Part shown: piece by piece, positions 43,581 through 53,406 of the stretch
Position numbering within the stretch: position 1 is the first letter of the stretch
How the letters are laid out: every line of letters begins with the position of its first letter
Assembly: GCF_001761485.1 (NCBI RefSeq)
Contig: NC_090774.1
Location: 1,798,001-1,862,000, forward strand
Direction of reading: 5' to 3'
Source of the DNA: Yarrowia lipolytica
Taxonomy: Eukaryota; Ascomycota; Dipodascomycetes; Dipodascales
Length of the DNA: 64,000 nucleotides
Translations under genes and position numbers: made by a program
The notes under the pieces: generated by a model
What the model was told of the DNA's origin: nothing
Database searches by the model: none
Seen by the model: only the letters and a program-made list of their open reading frames with translations

Positions 43581-46360
43581 TTAGAGCTTAGCATCCTTGG
43601 GGAAGAGCTCAATGGCGGCATTGCTGATGGCGGTAGTACCTCGCTCAACAACCTTGGTCTGGAAAATGACCTTGTTGCCCTCCTTCCAGCCCTCAACCTT
43701 CAGGGTCTCACCAGGGAAGACGTGACCAGCAAATCGGACCTTAGCGTTCTTGAAAGGACCAAACTGATCGTAAAGAGCCTTACCGGAGACACCAAAAGAG
43801 CAGAGACCGTGGAGAATAGGTCGGTCAAAGTTACCAACAGCAGCAAAAGCAGGGTCGATGTGAAGAGGGTTGTAATCACCAGAAAGTCGGTAAATGGCAG
43901 CCTGGTCCTCCTGGATCTTGATCTCCTTAACGAAGTCAGGAGCTCGAGCAGGGGGCTTGTTGGCAGCAGTGGCAGCGCCACGGTCAGTACCGGTAGACTT
44001 ACCACCGAAACCACCAGAGCCTCGGATGAAGAGAGAAGACTCGTTGTAGAAAACCTCCTCACCAGTCTCCTTGTTCGTGGTGGTGGTAGCAGTGACAAGG
44101 AGGGCAGCCTTGCCCTTGTCAACGACATCGATGACCTTAGCCTTGTTCTCCAATGTAGCATTGGTAGGAATAGGCCACTGTCGGATTTCAAGGTACTGCT
44201 CACCGTGGAGAAGCATCATAGGGTTGAAGTTAGGAACGAAGTCGCCATAGTTGGTAGTGATGAGGCCACCCATGTAAGGGATAACACCGAAAGTGGGCAC
44301 GGTCTGGAAGTCATCATCACCCTCGAAGACATACTTGAGCTCATTAGCCTTGGCACCGAGACCAAGGTTGTAAAGAATGAGGTCTCGGTAAGTGTAAGTG
44401 TAGTCGAAAGGTTCGCCCTCCTTGTTGAGGATACCGGGACCACCGGGACCAGCAACGAGAGCAGTCTCCTCAACCTCCTCATCAGGCACGTTGAAGATGT
44501 TCTCAAGAATCTGAGTAGTAGACTCGGAGGGAGTGGTGGGATGGGTGGAGTTACCATCATCGAAGTCGACGATCTTAGCCCAGCTGTCTCGAACCATTTC
44601 GGGGGTGACACCCTTCTTGGTGTTGAAGGCCTTACCACCAGCTCGCTGCCATCGAGTCTGTCCGATCCAAGCAGAACCAGTCTCAAACAGATCACCGGTG
44701 ACGGGAGCCTGATCGGAAGCAAGCAGGACGGTGATGGGTGCGATGAAATCGGGCTTGAAGAGCTCGAGCATCTCCTCAGTGAAGACAGAAGCAGTCATGG
44801 CAGTACCAGCGTTAGGGGCAATGGTGTTGACAAGAATGTTGTACTTCTCACCCTCTCGAGCAAGAGCTCGGGAGAAACCGAGGATACCAGCCTTGGCGGC
44901 AGAGTAGTTGGCCTGGCCGAAGTTACCGTAGATACCAGAAGTTGAGGTGGTGTTGATGACACGGCCGTACTTCTGCTTAAGGAAGTGGGGCCACGCGGCC
45001 TTGGTAACGGAGTAAGTACCGTTGAGGTGGACATCAAAGATCAGCTGCCACATCTCATCATCCATGTTGGCGAAAGACTTGTCTCGGAGAATACCAGCGT
45101 TGTTGACAACGGCGTGGACAGCACCGAAGGCGTCGATAGCGGTCTGAACAACCTTCTCACCGTGGATGACGTTGTTCTTGTCAGCGACGGCGATACCACC
45201 GAGGGCCTTAATTTCATCGACAACCTTCTGAGGGTTACCGAAATCGTTAACAACGACCTTGGCACCAAGCTTAGCAAGGAGGTGAGAGTAAGCTCGGCCA
45301 ATGCCAGCACCGGCTCCAGTGACAATGACAACCTGGTCCTTGAAGGAGACGGTAGGTCCCTGGGGGTTCTCGGGTCGCTTAACAGACTCCTCAGCGTATT
45401 TGAAGAAGTCAGCAGGGCCGTTAGGGTAGGTGGGGCTCTCAAAAGAGGTGACCTCATCCCATCGCTTCAGAATAGCAGACGGGGTGAAAGTGTCGTCGCC
45501 CTTGAAAACAGCACCGTTGCCTCGCTCCCATCGGATTTTAGCCATGTAACCAGCACCGACCTCGTAAATACCATAAGACTCGGTGACAGAGTCGTGGGTG
45601 AGGTAGCCGACCAGAGGAACAACGTACTCAGGCTTGAGGAGCTTGAGGATATCCTCGGGCATGACTGTCTCGGTCATTCGGGAAGCAGCAAGAGGAGCGA
45701 TGACGTTGGAAGTAATGTTGTACTTGGCACCCTCCTTGGCGAGAGTCTCACCGAAACCAACCAGGGCGAGCTTGGCAGCGGAGTAGTTGGTCTGGCCGAA
45801 GTTTCCGTAAAGACCAGCAGCGGAAGAGGTAGAGATAACTCGACCGTACTTCTGCTTTCGGAAGTAAGGCCAGGCAGCTCGGGTAACCTTGTAGGCACCG
45901 AAAACGTGGACCTTGTAGACAAGATCCCAGTCCTTGTCGGTCATCTTCTTGAAGGAAATATCTCGGAGAATACCGGCGTTGTTGATGACAATGTGGACGG
46001 AGCCAAAAGCCTTGACGGCAGTCTCGACAATCTTGTCACCGTTCTCGACAGAGTCGTAGTTAGCAACAGCCTTGCCTCCCTTGGAAACAATCTCGTCGAC
46101 GACAACATCGGCAACCTGGTGTTAGTTTATCCTTCTGTGTGGTGTCGTTTTGGGTCGTTTCGCTTCGCTGCGCTTGTAATGATACTCACTCGCTTGCCAC
46201 TGCCAGCCTGGGCACCGTCGCCCTTGAAGTCGCCACCAAGATCGTTGACAACAACAGAGGCTCCTCGAGAGCCGTAGAAAAGGGCGTATGCCTTACCGAG
46301 ACCGCCACCGGCACCGGTAACAATGACGACCTTTCCGTCGTATCTTAGTTCTCCAGACAT
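43581..46360 (-). CDS. MFE2: Peroxisomal multifunctional beta-oxidation enzyme (two exons)
   Basis: Exon 1 is 46190-46360 (57 codons). The intron is 46116-46189 (GTGAGT...AAACTAACACCAG). Exon 2 is 43581-46115. The product is 901 residues. Two short-chain dehydrogenase domains come first, each with a nucleotide motif ([24 protein letters not shown]) and the active-site NYSAAK. A type-2 enoyl-CoA hydratase follows, with the signature [17 protein letters not shown]. It ends in AKL, a PTS1 signal for peroxisome import. It performs the hydratase and (3R)-hydroxyacyl-CoA dehydrogenase steps of fatty-acid beta-oxidation. There is no C-terminal SCP2 domain, as in other fungi. The very strong codon bias fits an abundant protein on lipid substrates. 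Older literature also uses the name MFE1 for this gene. Confidence 0.97.
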
Positions 46361-46477
46361 TGTGTGTGTGTGTTGAATAAATAGATTGTGTTAATAACGT
46401 ATCTTCTACCTCAATTGAGTTAGCAGGTCCGGTATAACTTGATCTAGAAAGCAGCAAGTATGGAGGGGTGGGGCAGG

Positions 46478-46484
46478 TTATATA
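46478..46484 (-). promoter_or_regulatory. MFE2: TATA box of MFE2
   Basis: Reading on the minus strand, TATATAA lies about 120 bases before the MFE2 ATG, followed by a C-rich stretch. Position and match are good for a yeast core promoter. Confidence 0.55.
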
Positions 46485-46554
46485 CTGGGGTCATGCAGTG
46501 GTCACTTTGGCTTCCTATGGGGTTTATGGTTTCGTTGTCCCGATTTAGACTCTG

Positions 46555-46560
46555 CCTCGG
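46555..46560. promoter_or_regulatory. MFE2: CCTCGG fatty-acid response-type element
   Basis: CCTCGG lies about 195 bases upstream of the MFE2 start. This core is bound by the FarA/FarB-type zinc-cluster regulators of fatty-acid catabolism in filamentous fungi, and Por1 of Yarrowia belongs to that family. A single copy is weak evidence; the gene context strengthens it. Confidence 0.45.
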
Positions 46561-48498
46561 CTCAAGCAAGTCGCTCGTCATCGGGCGGGCGTAATCCATG
46601 TTGGCAATACAACCGCAACCACAATGAATTTAGGGAGAAAAGGGTCCTCAATTGTTCAGAGCTATCTTGTGTGATTCCATTGTGAATTTTTCCGTATCAA
46701 TATGGAGTACAAATATTCGGTTGTTCTCATTTTCTCGAAAATGTCATCAATTTCAAAGTTGTAGAACCCCACATCCATACAGAAGCTTGTGGAAATTTCA
46801 ACATGAACCAGGAAATGGTTATAACCGATTTTACGTTTAAATAATTCTGACTGGGAAACGGCATGACCTACGAAATCCTTCTCCTCTTCTTGGAGGGTTT
46901 CCCCATCTCTCCCCAAAGAGGTTGGCTCGGGGTTGGCCAACCTCCCCATGGGGATCTGCCCGTTTTCATGCTCACTCTGGCTTGCATTAGCTCATCCAAT
47001 CCAAATAAGCCCCGTGCTGGAACTCAACCCCACATTACACAAATCAGCCGTTGGCCTGCGACAACGGAAATGATTACTAGACAATTGCTGCCACTTGACA
47101 CATGTGGTAATAGTGACAGAAATGACAATTGCGACAGAGTAGCCCATCAATTGTAGGTCTATCTATGTTCCACTAGGGAACGCCACCCATCGTAACTCCG
47201 AAATTCAGATTTTTTACCTTTTCTCGGTAATTCTCATATTTATACCGAAAACACTGGTCATTGCAGTACTCCCTACAGTCCAATAGGCCTACTTCTACAA
47301 GTACTGTAGTCTTACTCTAATTCGCTGCTGGAGTCAACATCTCTTTGGCTTGTACGTCGTTGTCGGCGCATTCGGCTCCGAGCCTTCCTCAGTTGTCGGC
47401 TTTACCCTCTCCGCATTTCTGGCGCATGCATGATCTCAGGAGATGTAACAGTGTTTAGACAGCAAACATCAAACGTGTCCATCTCATAATTTCACTACTA
47501 TTTGTATATTCCTCGGATATGGATAATGCACTTGATGACAAGCACACCGTTTGTATTTTGGTTGGATTTCGGTTTTGTGCTGTACAATTAGCAAATCCGA
47601 GTATCCAACCCCACACATTGATTCTCTCGGCTTGTTGCATACACAGAGTTCATGTGCCGAAAAAAAACGGGTTGCCCGCAATGCGGGGCAACTTTCACGT
47701 TCGTTGTTGCATTAGAACCTGTGAAAGCATAATCAACTGGCTACAAGTAGGTACAATACAACGGGTACACATCATGGTGGAGGGACAAGGACAGCTAACC
47801 ATAGTACAAGTAGTACATACGGTGAGAAAAAAGTACGTCGTCATGTGCGCTCCAGATTAATTGCAGAGCGTTCTTTGGTAAAATGATCTTTAGAATGCGG
47901 GGTACATGGTCGCTGTCCAACCCGTATTAATAATACTATTTTGTGATTGGCATCTCATTGGACTGGATGTGATCCAATCAACGGTATCCTTCCAACATGG
48001 TGAAGTAGTATTGCCGAGGTTTGTAAGAAAGGTTCTGTTTGGTTCTATACGATGGGCTGTGGACTACTGAGCTCCTGTGGCGAAGTTCAACTGTTGGATT
48101 AAATTAACATCAAATTAGATAGCAAGTCCCAATCCCAGTTTGAAGAAAACCGCAAAACCCCTAACCCTTGTACTGAGGCTGTCATGTGTGTGTGTTAAAA
48201 AGGTATAGTACATATAAGTATGTACTTGTACTTGTACCTGTCCTTGTATATAATTATAACCATACAAAATCCCACTGGTACAACAACAAGCATCGTATGT
48301 ACGAGAGTACTAAAAGTTCCCTGGTAGCTCTGACGTTTCAGCCAAAAGTTCTCTCATATTAATGCGGATTTGTGGTAAGGTAGAAAGAGGAGTACATTGT
48401 ACAAAAGGGGATGTGACGATAACCTGTATTTATCTATATTATAAAGGAGTTGGGCCGCTTATAGCTTTGGGCGAACTGTGGTTAGTAAAAATATCATA

Positions 48499-50064
48499 TC
48501 ATAAGAAAATTCCTGACTTCAAACTGGCTGCTCCTAGCCCTAAAACGATCACCCAGAACCATAGCTTACCAAATATCCGCTCCAACAGGGAGCGGTCAAC
48601 CTTTCCTGTTCGAGGAAAAGATGGAGCAGCTAGACTACCCTGGACAGCCTTTTGTTTTCGACTAGTGTAGGGGGCATATCTGATCGCCATTGGTCGTTCG
48701 ATGAAATGGGGCTGCTTCATGAAAGTCTGCCTGTGTGAAAAAGCCAAGAAGGAATCTTCGCCGTGATAAGACCCATAGCCGGATTGGCCGACACCACCAA
48801 AAGGCGCCTGCACGCAGCCAACGTGAACAAGACTATCATTGAATATCAGGCCACCTGAGTTGATTTGAGATTGGATATACTCTCCTTCTGATGCATTATC
48901 AGTAAAGACATACATGGCCAGGGGAGTGTCGTGATTCTCATGAACATAGCGAATACCTTCGTCAACGGATCTGGCTGTCAGGATGGGCAGGATAGGGCCA
49001 AAGATCTCATCATTCATCAAAGAATCACCATCAGGAACTTTCGCAACAACTGTGGGAGCAAGAAACCGTGATTTCTCGTCCGAATTTCCGCCTGTGATGA
49101 TATTTCCCTCTGTCTGGGCAAGCATGGATGTCAATCGTCTCCAATGTCCAGGTGTTGCAATATGAGTGAAGTCCTTATGATCAGAGTCAACTCCACCTCG
49201 GTAGAACTTCTCAACCCAGTACTGGCAAGCTTTGATAAACTCCTGTTCGACCTCAGGCTCGACGATGATGTAATCGGGGGCAACGCATGTTTGTCCAGCG
49301 TTGACCAGTTTACCCCACAGAGCACGCTTGGCAGCAAGAGATACGTTTTGGCAATTCTTAGTCACGAAGACTGGTGATTTGCCTCCAAGCTCCAAAATAA
49401 CGGGGGTGAGGTATTTGTTAGCTGCGTCCAAGATGATCTTGCCAACTCGATGATTTCCAGTGTACATGATTTTGTCGAACTTGTACTTGAGAATCTCCGA
49501 CACTACCGGAACGCCTCCCTGAAATGCCTTGAAAATTTCTTTATCAAGTGCCTCTGTGCACAACTTTCCCAGCAAAAGCGATGTATGTGGGCACATTTCG
49601 GAGAACTTTAGGGCCACCGTATTTCCTGCCGCTAGAGCAGCAAGCAGGGGAGAGATGGTCAGAACAAATGGGTAGTTCCAAGGAGATATGATAAGGACGG
49701 TACCAAGTGGACGCTTTCTAATCTTTGGCCGGGTGAGAGTGTATTGAATGGTGGTTCCCTTCACCGTCTCATCAGCTGCCCATTTCTTCAAGTTAGAAAC
49801 GACATTATTGAATTCACCCCACTGAAAGGAGATCTCGCAAAGTTCAGTCTCGAAGACCGGACGTCCGAGATCCTTATGAATTGCTTCTTTGATCGCATCG
49901 ACATTATCATAGAGAGCATAGAAAAGCTTACGAATCTGGTCAAGCCTGAAGTTCAAATCCAGCGTCTTTCCGGACCTGAAGCCCTGTCGTAGGGTTTGAA
50001 TATCCTTCTCGATCTCACCTAGTGGTGTTGCCGGCAAAATTGACTCCCAATCGAACTCTGACAT
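48499..50064 (-). CDS. HFD2: Fatty aldehyde dehydrogenase, tail-anchored
   Basis: 521 residues from the ATG at 50064 (MSEFDWESILPATPLGEIEK); the open frame extends six codons to a TTG that I reject. Class 3 aldehyde dehydrogenase features: LELGGKSPVF with the general-base Glu, catalytic Cys in NAGQTCVAPDY, and DEIFGPILPI. A C-terminal hydrophobic helix (FGKLWFWVIVLGLGAASL) anchors it in a membrane, as in mammalian FALDH. It oxidises long-chain aldehydes to fatty acids, for example those from alkane oxidation. The cell has several paralogues; I assign HFD2 from its place beside MFE2, from memory. Its neighbour supports a role in alkane and fatty-acid use. Confidence 0.9.
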   Translation of the reverse strand: MSEFDWESILPATPLGEIEKDIQTLRQGFRSGKTLDLNFRLDQIRKLFYALYDNVDAIKEAIHKDLGRPVFETELCEISFQWGEFNNVVSNLKKWAADETVKGTTIQYTLTRPKIRKRPLGTVLIISPWNYPFVLTISPLLAALAAGNTVALKFSEMCPHTSLLLGKLCTEALDKEIFKAFQGGVPVVSEILKYKFDKIMYTGNHRVGKIILDAANKYLTPVILELGGKSPVFVTKNCQNVSLAAKRALWGKLVNAGQTCVAPDYIIVEPEVEQEFIKACQYWVEKFYRGGVDSDHKDFTHIATPGHWRRLTSMLAQTEGNIITGGNSDEKSRFLAPTVVAKVPDGDSLMNDEIFGPILPILTARSVDEGIRYVHENHDTPLAMYVFTDNASEGEYIQSQINSGGLIFNDSLVHVGCVQAPFGGVGQSGYGSYHGEDSFLAFSHRQTFMKQPHFIERPMAIRYAPYTSRKQKAVQGSLAAPSFPRTGKVDRSLLERIFGKLWFWVIVLGLGAASLKSGIFL

Positions 50065-51220
50065 GATTGGCGTTGTGTTCAAATGTTAGTAAATATTAAT
50101 ATTCGTGCAAGTACATACGTCCTTATATATATTCGTGTTGTTGAGTATGGCAGCTGCATGGGAGACGCTTCAAACCTTGTGGATTCGGTATGTTCCCCAC
50201 ACTAAGTAAGTTCATACTAATCAGATAATGTGGCGATTGAACTGTATTATTTCACATGATGAGCGTGTGAATATGAAACTGGCAGATTGATATATATCGC
50301 TTAATTAACGAATTACAAAGTGAGTTCCATACTGACTGCAGCCCAGATAAATCAGCTTTCCTTGCTTTCAGCAGCTTCATTGCAAGGTTCACACACACAT
50401 CTTCTAACTACAATGTACTTGTATTTGTCCCCCTGCCTCAAACAGATCTTCACCTCTAGGATTCTTGCGTTTTTCCATCAATAGGGTGAACTTTGTTGAA
50501 GGTAACGGTGGGGGTAATAACCTGGCTAATTCCTCACATAATGATGAGAATGTCACCACATAGTTAATGAGAGGAAATCAGCTGGGTCGTAGACGAAGAT
50601 GTCCATCCTGTAGATAGTTTTATCCACTGATCTAGAATCTCTTTTTTGGTAAATGAGCAAGCAACACACCTTTCTGTGTGTGTACTATCGGACGCCGTGT
50701 CCCTAGAAGTGGGTTGTAGTTTGTTAATTAACTATATAACATCAATAATACTATGATCTTCAATAAACTTGGGTGGCATCAGATCCCAGTCATGCCCAAA
50801 CTCCCAAAATCATTAATTAATTTCATAGTTACTCCCAGACCTCAAAAATAAATTATTTAACTCAATCCACTTGTAACAACATATCATTGCGCAAAAACGG
50901 CCTCTCCGGAGCTACCGATCTCACCACGTTGTATTATATACTCGTAGTTCCCTTTCGAGAAAAGCATGTTGACTTGTTTATAAGAAATAATAATATTCAT
51001 GTCTCGACAATGACAAATAAAAATCAGAGTAGAATAAAATAAAAATTATCCACACCTTTTTTAGAAAAATGTTAATAAAAATCCACTTCGACAAAAACAA
51101 AAATGTTGAGCGAAAAAAGGAAAGAAAAAAAAGAGAAAAAAAAAAAACCTTGTCAAGTGTGTGGCTCTCGAATCGATCAGTAATAGATATGGCAATCTAT
51201 GGTCGCACTTGCCAGGACTA

Positions 51221-51430
51221 AGCAAATGACTAAACACATATTCTAAACAAATCCATATAACATTATTGATATCACAACCTCTGGAAAAAAAAAGTACTTC
51301 CTAAGGGGTGATTGGAAATAACATAGCAAATGACTAAACAAATATTCTATCTAAACTACATTTGACGTTATTGATTTCACAACTTCTGGAGGAAAAATAG
51401 TACTTCCGAAGGATTGATTGGAAATAACAT
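51221..51430. repeat. Tandem duplication, two copies of about 104 bp
   Basis: Copy 1 (51221-51324) and copy 2 (51325-51430) share AGCAAATGACTAAACA at the start, TTATTGAT.TCACAAC.TCTGGA in the middle and GATTGGAAATAACAT at the end. They differ by scattered substitutions and small indels. They are directly adjacent. The divergence shows that the duplication is not recent. Confidence 0.9.
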
Positions 51431-52145
51431 AGGAAACAATTAATCCATTTTCTGTAAAATTGTTAATAACATATTTTTAATTGATTCTCTAGAATAAATC
51501 ATGTTGACTCATTACCTGTCAGTAATGTTGTGTATGTAGGTATACAGGGTAAAAAAATATATAAAATTGTAATAATGTTGTTTGAATTTTAAGTTAATAT
51601 ACTAATACAGTAAAATGTAACACATAAACCAATGGAACTACAGAAAGTTAATTAAATTGCTGAAGTACAATAAACTTCACTATAAATTCAAAATACAAAC
51701 TAGAGCAACATTTATAGAAGAAGTATTCCGTAGGCGCAGCAAATCATATATATATAATATATATATAAACGAAATTATATACATTTTATTCAAATTTGAA
51801 ATCAGGATCAAAATACAAATTGATCAAAACCCCATCGAATTCCAAAATACAATAAAATTTAAACGAAACATACTAATATCAATCAGATAAAACAAATCAA
51901 ATTACAATTGAATCATATAATCTATGTCCAAAATATATATAGACTCTCGGGTAAAAATGAATGATATTAAACGACTACATAATATCAGATCAGTTGGTAG
52001 AATGTTTCCCTTATTCTACTGTGGTATATATATATATTTTTCATTGTTATGATTAAAATATCTACGGGATGGTTTCATAATTACCTCGTATGAATTCTAT
52101 TCTATTACTGTCATATATATCTTCTTGTTTGTTCATATTATTAAG

Positions 52146-52172
52146 AGTCTTTCCTTTCATTCGGGAAAGACT
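52146..52172. repeat. 27-bp inverted repeat
   Basis: A perfect nine-base stem, AGTCTTTCC (52146-52154) and GGAAAGACT (52164-52172), around a nine-base centre. It stands out as GC-containing within the AT-rich desert. Short imperfect palindromes have been reported in Yarrowia centromeres; whether this is one is unproven. Confidence 0.8.
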
Positions 52173-52690
52173 AACGTTATTCACAAATATTCTTGATTTA
52201 CTTTGGTTTTGCCCTATTCGGAAATTTTATTGATATCTAATAGAAGTATTAAAGTAAAAATGTACTAATACTTAATTGTAATGTCATCAGAAATAACATT
52301 TGAGGAAAAATTTTCAAACCTAATTGATATATATATTAGAGATGTCCCGCTTCTCTGTCATTAATATATTCAAGCAATCGATGATATTGTGGAAACTTTT
52401 TTATCCTATTACAATGGTGTATATATATTGTTCGTTCGCAGCACATTCTTCTCCAATCTTGGTCTGGTGTATTTGTTGTTTCAATAAAATTCTTTCCAAC
52501 TTTTTTCTCGTATCACACAATGTATAGATTCTTCAAGCAGTTTCTCAACTTTCTGAAGCAAATCTTTGTTTTTTATAGTTTTTTTTGGTTTGCTTAAATT
52601 AAATTTTTGTCAGATGATTCGATGTATTCTTCGTGGTTTCTCAAAATTTTCCCAAGGAATCTTCTTCTTTTTGCCAGTTTTTTTTTGGCC

Positions 52691-52740
52691 TGTTTTTGTT
52701 TTTCGCCTGTTTTTGTTTTTCGTCTGTTTTTGTTTTTTGC
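52691..52740. repeat. T-rich 17-bp minisatellite, three units
   Basis: Three near-identical units of CCTGTTTTTGTTTTTCG in tandem, with the last diverging slightly at its ends, just beyond the 3' end of TSR2. Confidence 0.85.
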
Positions 52741-52827
52741 AAGATACACAAAAAAATATACAACTTATATAAAATAGGTCATATCCGTACACTGATGCGA
52801 AAATATATTTTTATTAAGAAAAGACAG

Positions 52828-53406
52828 TTATCGGCGTCCTTTTCGCTGGACAACTTCGAATCCGTCATCATCGATTACAGGGCCCTGTTTCTCTTTTGTA
52901 CCCAAATCTGCCATCTCAGAATCCCCGTCCACAAGGTCCGGTGCATGGTCCTCCTCGTCTTCGCTATCACCACCGGTAGTCTGGTCGTCGACCTTCACGC
53001 TGGTCTTTGTGTTCTTGCTCTTCTCATATTTGTTGTACTGGTTTTCGACCGTAGAGAATATGCCCTGTGAACATTCCATCCAGATTTGAATCAACAATTG
53101 TGCAGTTGTGAAATCACTGTCGTCGTCCACGACTGTATCGAATTCGTCTTCCATGACCTGGGATAGTCTAGTTTGAATGTCGAGCGCGTCGAGTACTGTT
53201 GATTCCTCAAACAGTTCGACTATGTTCCCCACGAGCCACTCTCGCTTTTCCTCTGAGTCAGATCCTCCCCAGCTGTTATCAACTGCTGTGGTGAGGTCAG
53301 TCCAGTTATACAAGGCCATGCATACGCCAAGCTCGAATCGAGCCTGCACTTGTGAATCTCCGAACTTCAGTCCGTTGGAATTTTCGATCTCTAGGATGTC
53401 GGACAT
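52828..53406 (-). CDS. TSR2: Pre-rRNA processing protein Tsr2
   Basis: 192 residues from the ATG at 53406 (MSDILEIENSNGLKFGDSQV). The N-terminal Tsr2 domain (about 18-120) shows FELGVCMALYNWTDLTTAVD, WLVGNIVELF and AQLLIQIWMECSQG. An acidic linker (GGDSEDEEDHAPDL) and a C-terminal DDDGFEVVQRKGRR motif follow, all typical of the family. Tsr2 chaperones ribosomal protein eS26 and releases it for assembly into pre-40S subunits. It is divergent from GLK1, with 2.5 kb between. Confidence 0.93.
   Translation of the reverse strand: MSDILEIENSNGLKFGDSQVQARFELGVCMALYNWTDLTTAVDNSWGGSDSEEKREWLVGNIVELFEESTVLDALDIQTRLSQVMEDEFDTVVDDDSDFTTAQLLIQIWMECSQGIFSTVENQYNKYEKSKNTKTSVKVDDQTTGGDSEDEEDHAPDLVDGDSEMADLGTKEKQGPVIDDDGFEVVQRKGRR

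Larger units (their letters stand above)
46361..48498. other. MFE2 promoter and intergenic region, 2.1 kb
   Basis: It holds no gene that I can support. The part next to MFE2 carries a TATA box and a CCTCGG word. Towards HFD2 there are GTAC words (47730-47820, 48200-48310) and TG repeats near 48187. Confidence 0.45.
50065..52827. other. AT-rich gene desert, candidate centromere or replication origin
   Basis: About 2.8 kb without a supportable gene. From roughly 50,650 the base composition drops to far fewer G and C than in the rest of the window, with long A and T runs, TATATATA tracts and frequent stops in all frames. It contains a 104-bp tandem duplication (51221-51430), a 27-bp inverted repeat (52146-52172) and a T-rich 17-bp minisatellite (about 52691-52740), listed separately. 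The flanking genes are the promoter side of HFD2 and the 3' side of TSR2. Yarrowia centromeres are AT-rich, overlap replication origins and lie in gene-free gaps. This stretch fits, but nothing here proves it. Confidence 0.5.

Noticed and set aside
43722-46277. Long plus-strand open frames opposite MFE2
   Set aside because: Same effect of codon bias; no domain, and MFE2 on the minus strand is unambiguous.
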